Origin: Liolophura sinensis
Taxonomy: Eukaryota > Mollusca > Polyplacophora > Chitonida > Chitonidae
NCBI RefSeq assembly: GCF_032854445.1
Contig: NC_088297.1
Span: 4,093,991-4,157,990 of the forward strand
Reading direction: 5' to 3'
Length of the DNA: 64,000 bases
Part shown: in pieces, positions 61,522-64,000 of the stretch
Numbering within the stretch: position 1 is the first letter of the stretch
Layout of the letters: every line of letters starts with the position of its first letter
Position numbers and translations under genes: made by a program
The notes under the pieces: model-generated
Seen by the model: the letters and a program-made list of their open reading frames with translations, nothing else
Told to the model about the DNA's origin: nothing
The model's database searches: none

Positions 61522-63930
61522 ATGAGCGCGGCCATGGCGCGCAGGAGAAGCGAGTTTGAACCAGACCTGAAGAAATTAATCTCTAAGCTCTCTGGATTCG
61601 ACGTAAGACTCTATATAACCTCTTCCACGAAAGAATGAATCATTTGTGCTTGAAATTTTGCTCTGAAGAGAGCAGTCCAGTGTGCCGTTTCACCTGACGA
61701 CGAGGAAAAGTTTCACTTTGGGAGTGACAACAAACGTCAATGTTGTTGTTGTACAAGCGAACAACTTGGAGACACCTTGACGAAGTTGAAAATAAAATTA
61801 ATACTGACACATCACATGCAGAGTTCATGCCCTCCGCGTTCTTTGCATTATGTGCGTTATAACCTGATCACTATTAATATTTTTGGTTGTTATAAGGACT
61901 AGGCAGCTGTACGCTGTAGGGTGAGGTCTATTCATTGAAGAATCTGTAGTTGTAGGGAAACAGCCCCAAATGTGTCGGATTGACGATACATCTACTACAC
62001 GTGTGCATAGCCATTAAATCTTCCCTATAGCATAAATTGATATCAATTGCATATTCCTACAAATAAACTAACCTGTTCTTAGGTCGGCCTAATAAAAAAT
62101 AGTCCACGGCAATAACACAAAGTTACAGAAAACTTAAAAAGGACATTTTCGGGGTCAGTAACTCACAAACTGCTCTGGCATAGGCTTGGAAAATGTGATT
62201 ATTTTTCATGAACATGATTACCATGGACCTTTTGGTGCGGCGAGTCTCATAACAGGTTATCTAATTGAAGAGACGAAATGTTGTCGTTGATCGTTGATGT
62301 TGATTTATGCAGGGGATGATTTAATGTGCGTGTGAACAGTGGTTAATGGTCCTTACCGTCCATCCGACACATCTGGGGCTGTTTCTCTCCTCGGCTGTGT
62401 TGCTTGATGATAATTACCCCACAAAAGAATCTCCTTGTCATAATGAATATCTGAGTGGGTCAGCAACCAACAAAAGCATCCATCTAGTCTTTACAACACC
62501 CATATTTTTGGTCCAAAAGCCTGGCTTTTGCAATAATTTAAATCTTAGTGAAATTGCTTCAGTGGATCATGCCATGCTTGCAGTTGTTACCCAGTTCCAA
62601 GTTGTCTCTCCCTCCTTCTAGTCTGCAACCCTTAGGTCTATTAGGTAATTGCTTAGCAAGTGTATAAGTGCGATCAAACACCTCAAGCTCAGGTAATAAC
62701 ACCCACATAACTGAGCATGATACAGAAAGTCTGTGTTTGAGGTGGATGCCAAAAAAAAAAAACAGCTTTTGTATAGAACACAAGTGATGCCCTCCTTCAC
62801 CCAAAAAGGTTGTCTTGGCATCTTATTTTCAAGCTAGATCCTAGACAGTACTACATTTTTCTGTTTGTGTTAATTTTATTTTTATTACTCTGGTATTTAT
62901 AGTATAAAAACAGGTGGATTTGGTCAACAGAAGAGGAATATTTAGGTCAGTCAGCAGCTTACCATAGTAGTCTGTCTCTTTTACCACTTTGATATGCTAT
63001 TGCTAAACTGAAGCTTACGGTAAATTACCAACATTTTCGCCCCTGATTAATCTACATATTTTACTTGATTTTGAGAGTTTGATTGATCTTAGAAAGGTGT
63101 ATTAAAGTTTGTTTACAAGATAGGATTATGTCTTACTGGGAAAGTGTAGGTTTCAACATCAAAAGTGATATTTATGACATTTATTTGCCTTTGGAAATGT
63201 ATTTTTTGGGGGGAAAATTTAGGCCATTCATCGTAATTATTTTTACATATTGTCTATCGGAGGCATGGATGACACCCCAATGATACTTTAAAATGGCCAC
63301 AAAGTTTGTTTTTACTTCTCCACTCCAGTTATCTAGGCTATAACAGAGCCCAGGGGAAACCCACAACCATCTGCAGGTTGCTGCAGACCTTCCCACATTC
63401 ATCCAAAGAGGAAGCCAGTGTGAGCTGGACTTGAACTCACAGCAAACGCATTAGAGGATCCTGGGTCATTGCGCCACTCTGAAAAAAGTTTATAATATTG
63501 TTGTATTTTCAGGAGTCAGATGAAAACTTCCACCTCTGTCTACATTTTGCACGCTCTAATATCAGCTACCACAGGTTCCTGGATGTGGACAGCCATAGAC
63601 TCACTCGTGAACTGGAAGGGTAAGTGCGACAGGAACCTCAATTTTTAATTCATTGCATTTTCTTGAGCGTCTAACTGTGGTTGGTGTATCCTTGGGTGCA
63701 TATGGTGGTTTAAAGTGATTGATAGCACTTAAAACATTTTACAGCATTACATGTACATCTATGAGCCTTGGAAGTAGAAAGTTAGACAACTGGCATTTTT
63801 TTACTCTATTTTTGTTGTCAGATTGGTGACAAAGTTCCAGGTCAACTGCCAGTATGACAAAGCTGAACTGTTAAAGTCACTGATTGCAGAATTCCTAGAG
63901 AATCCAATTAGCAAGGAGAATGCTGCAAAG
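61522..63930 (+). CDS. TUBGCP5: Gamma-tubulin complex component 5, first three coding exons (partial)
   Basis: GCP5 is a subunit of the gamma-tubulin ring complex, which nucleates microtubules at centrosomes and on spindle microtubules. Coding exons seen: 61522-61602 (ends at GAC, donor gtaagact), 63513-63619 (acceptor ttgtattttcag, donor gtaagtg) and 63822-63930 (acceptor tttgttgtcag, donor gttagt). Phases join without a stop (0, then 2, then 0) and give 99 residues. Exon 2 encodes HFARSNISYHRFLDVDSH, matching the conserved N-terminal block of animal GCP5, where the HRFLDV.SH core is characteristic. The following residues (LEGLVTKF, then LIAEFLENP) also align with human GCP5. The full protein is about 1000 residues, so about nine tenths lies beyond the window. 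A second in-frame ATG is four codons after the first. Intron 1 (61603-63512) contains a foldback element and a SINE-A piece. High confidence in the identity; the exact start is inferred. Confidence 0.93.
61955..62395. mobile_element. Foldback family F, copy 2, in TUBGCP5 intron 1
   Basis: Arms of about 165 bases (61955-62120 and 62225-62395) are inverted copies: gaaacagcccca.atgtgtcg is at the left end and its reverse complement at the right. The interior of about 100 bases is unrelated. Confidence 0.72.
63339..63478 (-). mobile_element. SINE-A head fragment in TUBGCP5 intron 1
   Basis: From agcccaggggaaacccacaa to the head; ends about 35 bases before TUBGCP5 exon 2. Confidence 0.8.
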
Positions 63931-63959
63931 GTTAGTTTGGCAAAATTGGATGTGATATT

Positions 63960-64000
63960 ATTCATTTTGACTGGTGTTTTACACCTTGCTTAAAAATATT
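63960..64000 (-). mobile_element. SINE-A start, cut by the window end
   Basis: gactggtgttttacaccttg at the edge, in TUBGCP5 intron 3. Confidence 0.6.

Overview
This window is animal nuclear DNA, most likely from a mollusc. Genes are split by GT-AG introns, most of the sequence is non-coding, and SINE-like repeats are everywhere. The commonest repeat (called SINE-A here) has a tRNA-like head, a body containing ACGCCGTACTCAAGAATATT and an (AAAT)n tail. I know this kind of repeat from bivalve and gastropod genomes. Two further tRNA-headed families are present (SINE-B and SINE-C). The exact species cannot be told from the sequence.

Layout. 1-42 kb is nearly gene-free and holds SINEs, microsatellites, minisatellites, inverted-repeat (foldback) elements, a weak retrotransposon relic and a few unproven open frames (116-526 minus, 6.4-6.8 kb minus, 24.75-25.06 kb minus, 32.65-32.98 kb minus). 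39.42-39.58 kb is a long hairpin, and 40.15-41.03 kb holds two abutting minisatellites. 42.48-44.22 kb on the minus strand holds a possible two-exon gene for a small secreted cysteine-containing peptide: a signal-peptide exon with a good donor, a phase-compatible second exon, and a 48-bp satellite in the intron. A GC-rich stretch lies upstream of it (44.25-45.05 kb). 45-57 kb is again mostly repeats and AT-rich DNA.

57.2-64 kb is the clear genic end. A minus-strand gene of unknown function (266 codons, 57693-58493, with a likely upstream non-coding exon ending at 59214) lies head-to-head with the first three coding exons of TUBGCP5, the gamma-tubulin complex component 5 (plus strand, 61522-63930, continuing past the window). 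The N-terminal match to animal GCP5 proteins is strong and the splice phases agree. Two members of a foldback-element family sit on either side of the TUBGCP5 first exon.

The most interesting candidates are the small secreted-peptide gene, three kinds of inverted-repeat element (one with TTAA ends), a MITE family that seems to have carried a SINE passenger, and the unrecognised conserved-looking gene next to TUBGCP5. All homology statements come from recall of protein families; no searches were run.
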